From the NCBI GenBank assembly GCA_934692295.1, contig CAKUTL010000049.1, positions 1-11,492 on the forward strand: a stretch of 11,492 nt of DNA, read 5' to 3'. The notes under the pieces are model-generated. The model had not been told where the DNA came from and ran no database searches. It was given only the letters and a program-made list of their open reading frames with translations. The position numbers and the translations under genes were made by a program. Of this stretch, positions 6,783 through 11,492 are shown piece after piece (position 1 is the first letter of the stretch; the number at the start of each line of letters is the position of its first letter). The DNA comes from an uncultured Candidatus Melainabacteria bacterium (lineage in GTDB: Bacteria; Cyanobacteriota; Vampirovibrionia; Gastranaerophilales; Gastranaerophilaceae).

Positions 6783-7041
6783 ATATTGAGTTAAAAGATG
6801 CAAAATATTTGAAAGTTTATCCTTTGTTTGGCAATTCCATTTTGTAAATTAAATAGATTTATTGAATTTAATTAAATAAATTGTTACAAATAAATCTTTA
6901 CATTTGTGTTTTTGTATGGATGGATACTCTTTCAATTCTTTTCAGTATTGTATTTTAGCTGTTAAGTTCGTATTTTTACGTAAGTAAAAATACGAACTTT
7001 TAATTTTTGTATAATTTGTCATAATTATTTGAACGAGGTTA
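6783..7041. other. AT-rich intergenic region with palindromes
   Basis: No gene is seen between the regulator and the first membrane-protein gene. The stretch holds a 12-bp perfect palindrome ATTTAATTAAAT (6866-6877) inside a wider inverted repeat AGATTTATT (6855-6863) / AATAAATCT (6889-6897), a strong hairpin at 6964-6999, and an isolated TATAAT at 7010-7015 without a clear -35 partner. The first palindrome could be an operator or an AT-rich structural site. Confidence 0.5.
6964..7008 (+). terminator. Perfect 16-bp hairpin terminator
   Basis: AAGTTCGTATTTTTAC (6964-6979) pairs perfectly with GTAAAAATACGAACTT (6984-6999) around a GTAA loop. It is followed by T-rich sequence (TTAATTTTT). It probably ends the kinase-lactonase-regulator operon, though it lies 182 nt past the last stop codon. 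On the minus strand it could also stop transcripts from the membrane-protein genes, but the T tract there is poor. Confidence 0.7.
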
Positions 7042-7074
7042 AAAACTGAAAGGAAAACAATTGTTATGATTTGA
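7042..7074 (+). repeat. Control-region repeat, copy 1 (edge copy)
   Basis: The 19-nt core AAAACTGAAAGGAAAACAA (7042-7060) matches the segment that carries the lipase ribosome-binding site at 8284-8302. Here it leads to ATG-ATT-TGA (7066-7074), a dead start. Homology does not extend to the left into a membrane-protein start, so this is the outer edge of the tandem array. Confidence 0.8.
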
Positions 7075-7083
7075 AAATATTTT

Positions 7084-7431
7084 CTAAATAAGTAATAAGA
7101 ACAATGAAATTATGAATGGTAAAAAGGCAAATACAAAGCCGATAAACTGTATTTTTTTTACAATTTTATTTTTGAAAAACTTATTATTAATTTTTAAGTT
7201 AGCTAAACTTTCAATGGCAACAACAAATAAGTCTATAATGAATATTACAATTGAAAGTAAAGCAATACATAAAAAAGATAGGATAATTCCCAAAAAATGT
7301 TCTGTATTGCCTATAACATATGTAATGTAAATTTCAGGACAAATAAAAATTAAAAAAAGTGCAAAATATATCCAGCCACAAATTGCTAGTAAATTAAAAC
7401 TATATCTATTTCTAAAATTATCTAAAAACAT
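7084..7431 (-). CDS. Small three-TM membrane protein, paralog 1
   Basis: A 115-aa hydrophobic protein of no family I recognise. After a short basic N terminus (MFLDNFRNRYS) come three predicted membrane spans at about 12-40, 46-72 and 90-115, with a polar loop around 73-89 (ESLANLKINNKFFKNKIVKK). The N-terminal block FRNRYSFNLLAI and the loop block I-x-N-K-F-x-K recur in the two following genes, so the three are tandem paralogs. No Shine-Dalgarno sequence precedes the ATG; instead a -10 box ends 6 nt upstream, implying a leaderless transcript. The reverse strand also has an open frame, but the conserved blocks and membrane pattern among the paralogs favour this strand. The repeated pairing with a lipase start region suggests an immunity or control role toward the lipase; this is inference. 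Confidence 0.8.
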   Translation of the reverse strand: MFLDNFRNRYSFNLLAICGWIYFALFLIFICPEIYITYVIGNTEHFLGIILSFLCIALLSIVIFIIDLFVVAIESLANLKINNKFFKNKIVKKIQFIGFVFAFLPFIISLFLLLI

Positions 7432-7474
7432 ACGAGTATATTACAAGAAAACTGAAAGGAAAATAACAATTATG
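7431..7474. repeat. Control-region repeat, copy 2
   Basis: This divergent region contains GTATATTACAAG followed by the AAAACTGAAAGGAAAA core, ending at ATG 7472. The plus-strand frame at that ATG (MKPYGSK) does not match the lipase, so only the ribosome-binding-site part of the lipase side survives. The core lies 406 nt after copy 1 and 423 nt before copy 3. Confidence 0.85.
7438..7466 (-). promoter_or_regulatory. Promoter of membrane paralog 1, leaderless type
   Basis: Read on the minus strand: -35 TTATTT (7461-7466), a 17-nt spacer, and -10 TAATAT (7438-7443). Six nt separate the -10 box from the ATG at 7431, which puts the expected start of transcription at or next to the start codon. Confidence 0.6.
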
Positions 7475-7479
7475 AAACC

Positions 7480-7854
7480 TTATGGAAGTAAAACCCAAAG
7501 TAGAAATAATACAATAATTATTCCTGGGCTGATTATCGAAAGGACTCCTAAAGTTTGGAGGAATAATATAACGTTAGATTTTAAAAATTTTTTGTTTGAA
7601 ATTCTTTTTCTCAAAAAATTTTCAATACAAAAAATAATGATTGAAATTAGACAAACTTTGCAAGAAATAAAAAATACGTCGTGCATTAAAATAATTAGTG
7701 GAAACTCTAAACCTTGAAGTCCTTCTGAATGAGCGAGATATATAATACTTATAAAAAGGTAAATTAGATAAAGCAAAAAGAGTAGTCCTACAATAGCAAG
7801 GAAATTAAAACTGTATCTACTTCTGAACTTTGCATTTAGGAGTTTATCTAACAT
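7480..7854 (-). CDS. Small three-TM membrane protein, paralog 2
   Basis: A 124-aa paralog of the neighbouring membrane proteins and the most divergent of the three. The N terminus is longer (MLDKLLNAKFRSRYSFNFLA) but keeps the FRxRYSFNxLAIxG block. A loop around 85-98 (NFLRKRISNKKFLKSN) keeps the I-S/T-N-K-K-F-L-K-S block found in paralog 3. Predicted membrane spans are at about 16-40, 50-80 and 99-123. The loop between spans 1 and 2 (AHSEGLQGLEF) differs fully from the other two, as would be expected if outer loops decide specificity. Its stop codon lies 8 nt beyond the ATG of control-region copy 2, so its tail abuts the dead lipase start. It has the same leaderless promoter arrangement. Family and function are unrecognised. 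Confidence 0.8.
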   Translation of the reverse strand: MLDKLLNAKFRSRYSFNFLAIVGLLFLLYLIYLFISIIYLAHSEGLQGLEFPLIILMHDVFFISCKVCLISIIIFCIENFLRKRISNKKFLKSNVILFLQTLGVLSIISPGIIIVLFLLWVLLP

Positions 7855-7938
7855 ACAAGTATATTACTAGAAAACTGAAAGGAAAACAACAATGACAAGA
7901 AATTTGAAACTAAAACTGAATTGCAAAAATGGCACCTA
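7855..7938. repeat. Control-region repeat, copy 3, with truncated lipase start
   Basis: The most complete dead copy. After GTATATTACTAG and AAAACTGAAAGGAAAACAAC, ATG 7892 begins a frame MTRNLK identical to the first six codons of the lipase at 8304. It then diverges and stops at TAA 7937-7939. The DNA match to the true lipase start runs from the repeat core through about 7909. The paralog 3 stop codon (7910-7912) starts exactly where the lipase match ends, which marks a duplication joint. Confidence 0.88.
7861..7889 (-). promoter_or_regulatory. Promoter of membrane paralog 2, leaderless type
   Basis: On the minus strand: -35 TTGTTT (7884-7889), a 17-nt spacer, -10 TAATAT (7861-7866), then 6 nt to the ATG at 7854. 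No ribosome-binding site fits in between. Confidence 0.65.
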
Positions 7939-8266
7939 AAGTTATCCCTGCAATTAAGGTAAAAACAAAATAAGAGATTCCGATATTTTGCAATATTAGG
8001 ATATTTTTAGATTTAAGAAATTTTTTATTAGTTATTTTTTTATTAAAAATTTCTTCAAAAATATAAATTAAAAAAGCGAGGAATATAGTAAAAATTTCTA
8101 TTACTGCAAGTTCTGTATGCAGTAATAGTATTCCTAAAAATGGAATTCCATTATTTCTTTGAGCGAAAAGGAATAGCAAAACTGCAATAACTATCAAAAA
8201 AGAAGTTATTCCACAAATTGCTAGTAAATTAAAACTATATCTATTTCTAAATTTATCCAAAAACAT
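7910..8266 (-). CDS. Small three-TM membrane protein, paralog 3
   Basis: A 118-aa membrane protein divergent from the intact lipase gene. Its first 19 residues (MFLDKFRNRYSFNLLAICG) differ from paralog 1 at a single position, and about 50 nt of the coding DNA there are nearly identical, pointing to recent duplication or gene conversion. The core then diverges: spans at about 12-34, 43-72 and 88-116, joined by loop EEIFNKKITNKKFLKSKN (about 70-87) shared with paralog 2. It is the copy that still faces a working lipase start, 37 nt away, and the two genes share one control region. If these proteins protect against or hold back the lipase, this is the likely direct partner. No known family was recognised. 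Confidence 0.82.
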   Translation of the reverse strand: MFLDKFRNRYSFNLLAICGITSFLIVIAVLLFLFAQRNNGIPFLGILLLHTELAVIEIFTIFLAFLIYIFEEIFNKKITNKKFLKSKNILILQNIGISYFVFTLIAGITLGAIFAIQF

Positions 8267-8306
8267 ACAGGTATTTTACAAGAAAACTGAAAGGAAAACA
8301 ATAATG
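8267..8306. repeat. Control-region repeat, copy 4, serving the intact lipase
   Basis: The functional divergent copy: GTATTTTACAAG, then AAAACTGAAAGGAAAACAAT and the lipase ATG at 8304. GAAAGG (8288-8293) is the lipase ribosome-binding site. The minus-strand -35 box (8296-8301) lies between that site and the lipase ATG, so polymerase bound for paralog 3 would cover the lipase translation start region. Confidence 0.88.
8273..8301 (-). promoter_or_regulatory. Promoter of membrane paralog 3, leaderless type
   Basis: On the minus strand: -35 TTGTTT (8296-8301), a 17-nt spacer, -10 TAAAAT (8273-8278), then 6 nt to ATG 8266. A plus-strand TATTTT at 8272-8277 overlaps the same bases and could be the -10 of the lipase, although no -35 is evident for it. 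Confidence 0.6.
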
Positions 8307-9206
8307 ACAAGAAATTTAAAATTTGACAATGAAATGAAACAATTATCTATAGGTGTTTATAATGGGAAAGAAAAATATATCCCAAAAGATTGGATTAAAA
8401 TTGGGCAACAAGATTCTCAAACTGGTTTTCACGGAGAGGCTTTTTATAAGAATGGAGTTGTTGTTCTTGCTTATCGAGGTACAGATGATAAAAAAGATTA
8501 TTTTAGTGATTTTCAAATGTGTATTAATAGTCTTCCTGCTCAATATTTTGATGCTCAAGAATTTTATGCAAAAGCTCGTTATTCTTTTCCAAATTCCTCA
8601 ATTGTAAATACTGGGCATTCTTTAGGTGGGAGTTTAGCTCAACTAATTGGTAACGTAACTGGAGATGAAACTATAACATTCAATGCTTATGGTGTTGGAA
8701 ATTTGATTTCGAGTGATAATATAAGGAAGAATGCAAATATAAGAAATTATGGAAATAAAAAAGATCCAATTTTTAGATCAAATTTGAAGAATCAAATTGG
8801 TGAAATATATATTATAGGCTCTGAAAATAATAATAAATGTTTCTTAAAAAATAAAGCCTATTGTGAAAATTTATTATCTTTAAAATATCACAAAATTGAG
8901 GATATGGGCAATCTTGATGATTCTGTTGAATACGTTTCTCCAAAACCTTTAACTGGCGGGATTTCTTTGGAGGTGGATGCTCGTGATGTTGATACTAAAC
9001 GTGTTATGACACGTGAAGAAATTGCTCAGATGTCTGGGGAAGAATTTGAACAAAATGAAAAATTTATAAACCAACTTCTCAATGCCGGAAATATTATGAC
9101 AAAAGCTCAAGCAGATGAAAAAGTTTTTTCTGGAGAGTTAATCTGGGTAAATTCTTATACTCGAGATGATGGTACAGAGGTTAGGGGCTATTATCGTAGA
9201 AAGTAA
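8304..9206 (+). CDS. Class-3-type lipase with C-terminal accessory domain
   Basis: A 300-aa alpha/beta hydrolase resembling lipase class 3 / Mbeg1-like proteins. AYRGTDDKKDYFSD (56-69) is the strand and oxyanion region, GHSLGG (104-109) is the nucleophile elbow with Ser106, Asp154 (GNKKDPIF) and His196 (KYHKIEDM) complete a plausible triad. The fold ends near residue 215. The tail (about 230-300) holds a helical segment MTREEIAQMSGEEFEQNEKF and ends YTRDDGTEVRGYYRRK, motifs that I associate with phage-derived or secreted proteins rather than housekeeping lipases. There is no Sec signal peptide, so it is either cytosolic or exported by a specialised route. It is divergent from three tandem membrane-protein paralogs and followed by a lipoprotein gene. 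A phospholipase acting on membranes, possibly as an antibacterial toxin, is an inference; a housekeeping esterase is the alternative. Confidence 0.87.
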   Translation: MTRNLKFDNEMKQLSIGVYNGKEKYIPKDWIKIGQQDSQTGFHGEAFYKNGVVVLAYRGTDDKKDYFSDFQMCINSLPAQYFDAQEFYAKARYSFPNSSIVNTGHSLGGSLAQLIGNVTGDETITFNAYGVGNLISSDNIRKNANIRNYGNKKDPIFRSNLKNQIGEIYIIGSENNNKCFLKNKAYCENLLSLKYHKIEDMGNLDDSVEYVSPKPLTGGISLEVDARDVDTKRVMTREEIAQMSGEEFEQNEKFINQLLNAGNIMTKAQADEKVFSGELIWVNSYTRDDGTEVRGYYRRK

Positions 9207-9208
9207 TC

Positions 9209-9237
9209 TTGACTTTTGGTATTCGTTATAGAATATT
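9209..9237 (+). promoter_or_regulatory. Possible promoter of the lipoprotein gene
   Basis: TTGACT (9209-9214), 17 nt, then AATATT (9232-9237), starting 3 nt after the lipase stop codon. The -35 is strong and the -10 is mediocre. It would allow the lipoprotein to be made independently of the lipase. Confidence 0.45.
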
Positions 9238-9261
9238 TTATATGGAAGGGGAATTAAAATA

Positions 9262-9774
9262 ATGAAAAAGATGTATTTGTCATTTGTAATGATTTGTTCT
9301 ATTGCGTTTGTTTCTTGTGGTTGCACTTATAAAACTATGCCTATAGGAATGCCTAATCCTTGGTCTGAGTGTTTAGATAGTTATTCTTGTGCCGAGAAAA
9401 TTGCCGGATTTAATATGCCTCTTAAGCTCTCTAATTATTCTGTTCGTGCAATGAAAGGTATGGTTGAGGTTACTTATCCTTTGGATGAGGTTAGAAATGT
9501 TGTTGTTCGAAAATCCATAGATGAATCAAACGGGATTGATAATAGCGGAAATTACAACAAATATGACGAATCTATTCTTACCCTCCCGAATGGTGTTGAA
9601 ATAAATGTTCGCAAAAAAGATGGAAAGATAATTGTAATGTATTTTGCTGCAGAAAGCGGATGTTACTCTGCTCGTTGTGAAGAGGGGATGTCTGAAAAAG
9701 AGGTCGAAGGTATTTATAATGTGATTGCGGAAGTTGAAGCAGCCAAACTTCCCCCAGAAGCATTGCAAGATTAA
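9262..9774 (+). CDS. Small lipoprotein, DUF4367-like domain
   Basis: A 170-aa predicted lipoprotein. The N terminus MKKMYLSFVMICSIAFVSC has a Lys-rich start, a hydrophobic core and a lipobox FVSC, with Cys19 the likely lipidated residue, so the mature protein is anchored outside the cytoplasmic membrane. The body starts with NPWSE (about 32) and goes on with AGFNMPLKLSNYSVRAM, VVVRKS, NSGNYNKYDE and EEGMSEKEVEGIYNVI. This order of elements (NPW; GF...P; VRK; sGdYn.Y; gms..e...i) matches, from memory, a small extracellular domain common in gut Firmicutes and often labelled DUF4367-like; its function is not known to me. Four Cys in the mature part (C38, C44, C134 and C139, approximate) could form disulfides. 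GGAAGGGGA precedes the start. It is 55 nt behind the lipase, so it could be co-expressed and could act as a periplasmic or surface lipase inhibitor; this is speculative. Confidence 0.85.
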   Translation: MKKMYLSFVMICSIAFVSCGCTYKTMPIGMPNPWSECLDSYSCAEKIAGFNMPLKLSNYSVRAMKGMVEVTYPLDEVRNVVVRKSIDESNGIDNSGNYNKYDESILTLPNGVEINVRKKDGKIIVMYFAAESGCYSARCEEGMSEKEVEGIYNVIAEVEAAKLPPEALQD

Positions 9775-9779
9775 GTTAT

Positions 9780-9803
9780 AAACGCCCGATTTATCGGGCG
9801 TTT
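9780..9803. terminator. Bidirectional terminator between convergent genes
   Basis: AAACGCCCGA and TCGGGCGTTT form a perfect 10-bp GC-rich stem around loop TTTA. It lies 6 nt after the lipoprotein stop and 8 nt after the calpain-like stop on the other strand. The flanking A and T runs give a short U tract in each direction. Confidence 0.88.
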
Positions 9804-9810
9804 AGTAATA

Positions 9811-11133
9811 TTATTTTTTGTTAAAATAGTGTAATATTGTTGATAAGCTGACACTTTGTTGTTGCGGTTGTGGTTTCGGAGCCGTAACCGGCATTGCATC
9901 TATTCCTGTAGTCATTTTTATAAATTCTCGTCTTGGAATAGGTTCAATTTTATCTGGATGCCATGGGTTTGCTACATAGACGGTATCTTTTGTAATTTTT
10001 GCAATTGTTAGAGCATGTCCTCCTCCGGCTTTAGTTATTCCATCCGGTCCGTTTTTTGCTACTCGTACACTTACAGTTAAAGCATAAGAGCCTTCTTTTC
10101 CTTCGTATTTGTTGAGCATGCTATTAATCGCTTGTTCTTTTTGAGTATAACTACTAACTTCAGATACACCTAAAGTTTTTGCTTTGTACATTGATACATC
10201 TGCTCCGGTACGATTTGCCATTTCTTGGCGTGAGATGTATCCGTATTTCCCATCTTTGTATGGAGTTACAGTTGCATATCTTTTCTTATCAGCTCTAAAT
10301 ACTTCGGATTTTTTTCCGGTGAGGATAAAACCGGCATCAAATGTATGACCGCTACTTAATACATCTCCGCTTCCATTTATTCCAATGGGTTGTCCTTCGG
10401 CTGTTGTAAATCCGGTCTTTCCATTTTGCTTTTGGTTTAAATACATTTCAGCTCTATATGCTTCCATTGCTAATTCATAGGCAACAACTTCTAAGTCGCC
10501 TTTTGAATACATCTTACTTTTTCCAGCCAAATTGAGAGCAGCTTTAGAAATTTTATAGGTGCCTGTAATTGGGCATTCAAGTCCTCTTTTTGCATATTCT
10601 TCTCTGATTTTATTTGCTCCTGGAAGGGTAACTGTATAAGAGCCGTCTTTATTCTTTTTACAATTTTGTTGTAATACTTTTTGTCCTGCTTTTGTATTTC
10701 TAATAGCATTTAATTCTGCCAAGAAATAACAATCACCACGATTATTTTGGCTGGAATCTCCAATATAGCCATCTGTTGTGTTTGCATATGGTGTGTTGGT
10801 ATTAGAAGTGTTCGGGTGAAATGTAATTCGTCCTCCATTTATGCTTATTGGAGGTTGGGTATTATAAACAGAGTTAAAATCAATTATTCTAGTATTTCCT
10901 ACTCTGCGTCCAAGATTATATGGCTTTTTCTTATTGGTTGTTCTAGCTGTACTTGCTGTATCTGCGGGAACTTGTTCGCCTTGTTCTTCTTCTGCTGGTT
11001 TATAACCTTTATATTTGCTAAGAGATTCTGCTACTTCTGTGCTTATTTTGGTGGTTTGTTCGCTGTTATTTGTTTGATTGGTGCCTAAATCACCAGTTAC
11101 TTCTTGCAATTTAGAAAAATTAATTTCATACAT
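9811..11133 (-). CDS. Calpain-like (C2 family) cysteine protease
   Basis: A 440-aa protein with a calpain-type papain fold. The motif SSQNNRGDCYFLAEL gives oxyanion Gln129 and nucleophile Cys135, six residues apart as in human calpains (Gln109/Cys115). His373 (GGGHALTIAKI) and Asn389 (VYVANPWHP) complete the catalytic set. Residues 1-110 are a disordered, Thr/Ser/Asn/Glu-rich leader without a signal peptide; the end (415-428) is Pro/Gln-rich. Between Cys and His lies a long alpha-rich stretch (about 140-345). Bacterial C2 proteases are sporadic, mostly large or secreted proteins of unknown substrate; here there is no calcium-binding PEF domain. The start follows AGAGGA, with a promoter at 11158-11186. 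The gene stands alone, converging on the lipoprotein gene. Secretion by a non-Sec route is possible but unproven. Confidence 0.9.
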   Translation of the reverse strand: MYEINFSKLQEVTGDLGTNQTNNSEQTTKISTEVAESLSKYKGYKPAEEEQGEQVPADTASTARTTNKKKPYNLGRRVGNTRIIDFNSVYNTQPPISINGGRITFHPNTSNTNTPYANTTDGYIGDSSQNNRGDCYFLAELNAIRNTKAGQKVLQQNCKKNKDGSYTVTLPGANKIREEYAKRGLECPITGTYKISKAALNLAGKSKMYSKGDLEVVAYELAMEAYRAEMYLNQKQNGKTGFTTAEGQPIGINGSGDVLSSGHTFDAGFILTGKKSEVFRADKKRYATVTPYKDGKYGYISRQEMANRTGADVSMYKAKTLGVSEVSSYTQKEQAINSMLNKYEGKEGSYALTVSVRVAKNGPDGITKAGGGHALTIAKITKDTVYVANPWHPDKIEPIPRREFIKMTTGIDAMPVTAPKPQPQQQSVSLSTILHYFNKK

Positions 11134-11157
11134 ACTCTTATCCTCTTATTTTGTACT

Positions 11158-11186
11158 TGTATATATAAAGTATATATTACTGTAAA
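11158..11186 (-). promoter_or_regulatory. Promoter of the calpain-like gene
   Basis: On the minus strand: -35 TTTACA (11181-11186), a 17-nt spacer, -10 TATACA (11158-11163). Transcription would start near 11151, giving a leader of about 18 nt that includes the AGAGGA ribosome-binding site. Confidence 0.6.
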
Positions 11187-11228
11187 AATTGATTAATGTA
11201 TGAGTATAGATTAATATTAATTAACAAT

Positions 11229-11262
11229 AAAAAAGAAGCATTTTATAAAAATGCCTCTTTTG
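11229..11262 (-). terminator. Intrinsic terminator after nrdG
   Basis: On the minus strand AAAGAGGCATTTT pairs with AAAATGCTTCTTT (one G-T pair) and is followed by a run of T residues (complement of the A run at 11229-11234). It lies 18 nt after the nrdG stop codon and separates that gene from the calpain-like gene. Confidence 0.85.
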
Positions 11263-11279
11263 TTATCCTTAAATTGTTT

Positions 11280-11492
11280 TTATACGTGTAAAATTATTTC
11301 ATTTTCTTTGTTGGTTTTTTTTACATCAATTACTCTTTGGTTTGAACTTCCGACCCAATGAATATTATTGTCTTTTAGTTCCTCAACAAATTCTCCTTCT
11401 GCAATTACGTCTATGTCGTTAATTCCTTCAAGGTCTTTAATTTGTTCCCAAGTGTAACCTGTGTAAAGCCAGATTGTTTTTTGTGGAAGTTT
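11280..11492 (-). CDS. nrdG: NrdG, anaerobic ribonucleotide reductase activase, C-terminal part
   Basis: The last 70 codons of a minus-strand gene that begins outside the window; it ends with TAA at 11280-11282. The residues include KTIWLYTGYTWEQI, DVIAEGEFVEEL and HWVGSSNQRVIDV. This is the conserved C-terminal half of NrdG, the radical-SAM protein that puts the glycyl radical on class III ribonucleotide reductase NrdD and so lets anaerobes make deoxynucleotides. The CxxxCxxC iron-sulfur motif lies in the N-terminal part that is not in the window. GSSNQRVID near the C terminus is typical of this family, so the call is firm. nrdD is expected just upstream on the minus strand, beyond 11492. 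Confidence 0.93.
   Translation of the reverse strand, partial: KLPQKTIWLYTGYTWEQIKDLEGINDIDVIAEGEFVEELKDNNIHWVGSSNQRVIDVKKTNKENEIILHV

Noticed and set aside
6866..6877. Palindrome ATTTAATTAAAT as binding site of the response regulator
   Set aside because: Such palindromes are frequent in AT-rich DNA and it lies downstream of the operon; no second copy was seen before the operon.
7112..7330. Plus-strand open frame of 72 codons opposite paralog 1
   Set aside because: Shadow of the membrane protein gene; no similarity to anything and no start signal.
7472..7717. Plus-strand open frame of 81 codons beginning MKPYGSK at the second control-region copy
   Set aside because: It lies wholly antisense to paralog 2, shows no relation to the lipase it replaces, and the minus strand encodes conserved family blocks. 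It is treated as a shadow with a leftover ribosome-binding site.
7042..8303. Regularly spaced repeats as a CRISPR array
   Set aside because: Spacing is ~410 nt and the spacers are protein genes; the repeats are divergent promoter regions.
10747..11088. Plus-strand Cys/Ile-rich frame of 113 codons
   Set aside because: Antisense to the calpain-like gene; composition follows from the reverse of its Asn/Thr/Lys codons and there is no ribosome-binding site.

Overview
The window is AT-rich bacterial chromosome, roughly one third G+C by eye. It opens in the 3' part of a tRNA-Asp gene with an encoded CCA end and closes inside nrdG, the activase gene of the oxygen-sensitive class III ribonucleotide reductase. 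The gene content (nrdG, a calpain-like protease, an acetyl-CoA hydrolase/transferase remnant, a DcuS/CitA-type two-component system) and the base composition suggest a gut-type anaerobe. A member of the Gastranaerophilales ('Melainabacteria') is a guess from general resemblance only; nothing here proves it.

Layout. 1-104: tRNA-Asp and its terminator. 105-291: no gene, but a convergent pair of GTAG-headed hairpins that look like REP elements. 292-810 (-): unknown 172-aa protein. 811-1424: gene debris, with a short AT repeat, the C-terminal tail of a GNAT-like acetyltransferase and a frameshifted small multidrug resistance (sugE/gdx) gene. 1452-3923 (-): an 823-aa UvrA paralog that lacks the UvrB-binding domain. 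3986-4276: the last ~96 codons of an acetyl-CoA hydrolase/transferase without its front end. 4311-6782 (+): a tight three-gene operon of a soluble DcuS/CitA-type histidine kinase, an AHL-lactonase-type metallo-beta-lactamase-fold hydrolase and a CitB/DcuR-type response regulator, closed by a strong hairpin.

7042-9774 is the most unusual part. Three paralogous three-TM membrane proteins lie in tandem on the minus strand. Each is preceded by a copy of the same divergent control region. The last copy serves a plus-strand class-3-type lipase with GHSLGG, Asp and His in place, and a small lipoprotein follows the lipase. The other control-region copies face only scraps: one still carries the first six lipase codons, the next two only the ribosome-binding-site segment. 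This looks like repeated duplication of a 'membrane protein plus lipase start' module, as expected if the small membrane proteins protect against or control the lipase. In all three membrane-protein copies the promoter -10 box ends exactly 6 nt before the ATG, which predicts leaderless mRNAs.

9811-11133 (-) encodes a calpain-like (C2) cysteine protease with a complete Gln/Cys/His/Asn site, convergent with the lipoprotein gene across a shared bidirectional terminator. 11280-11492 (-) is the C-terminal part of NrdG.
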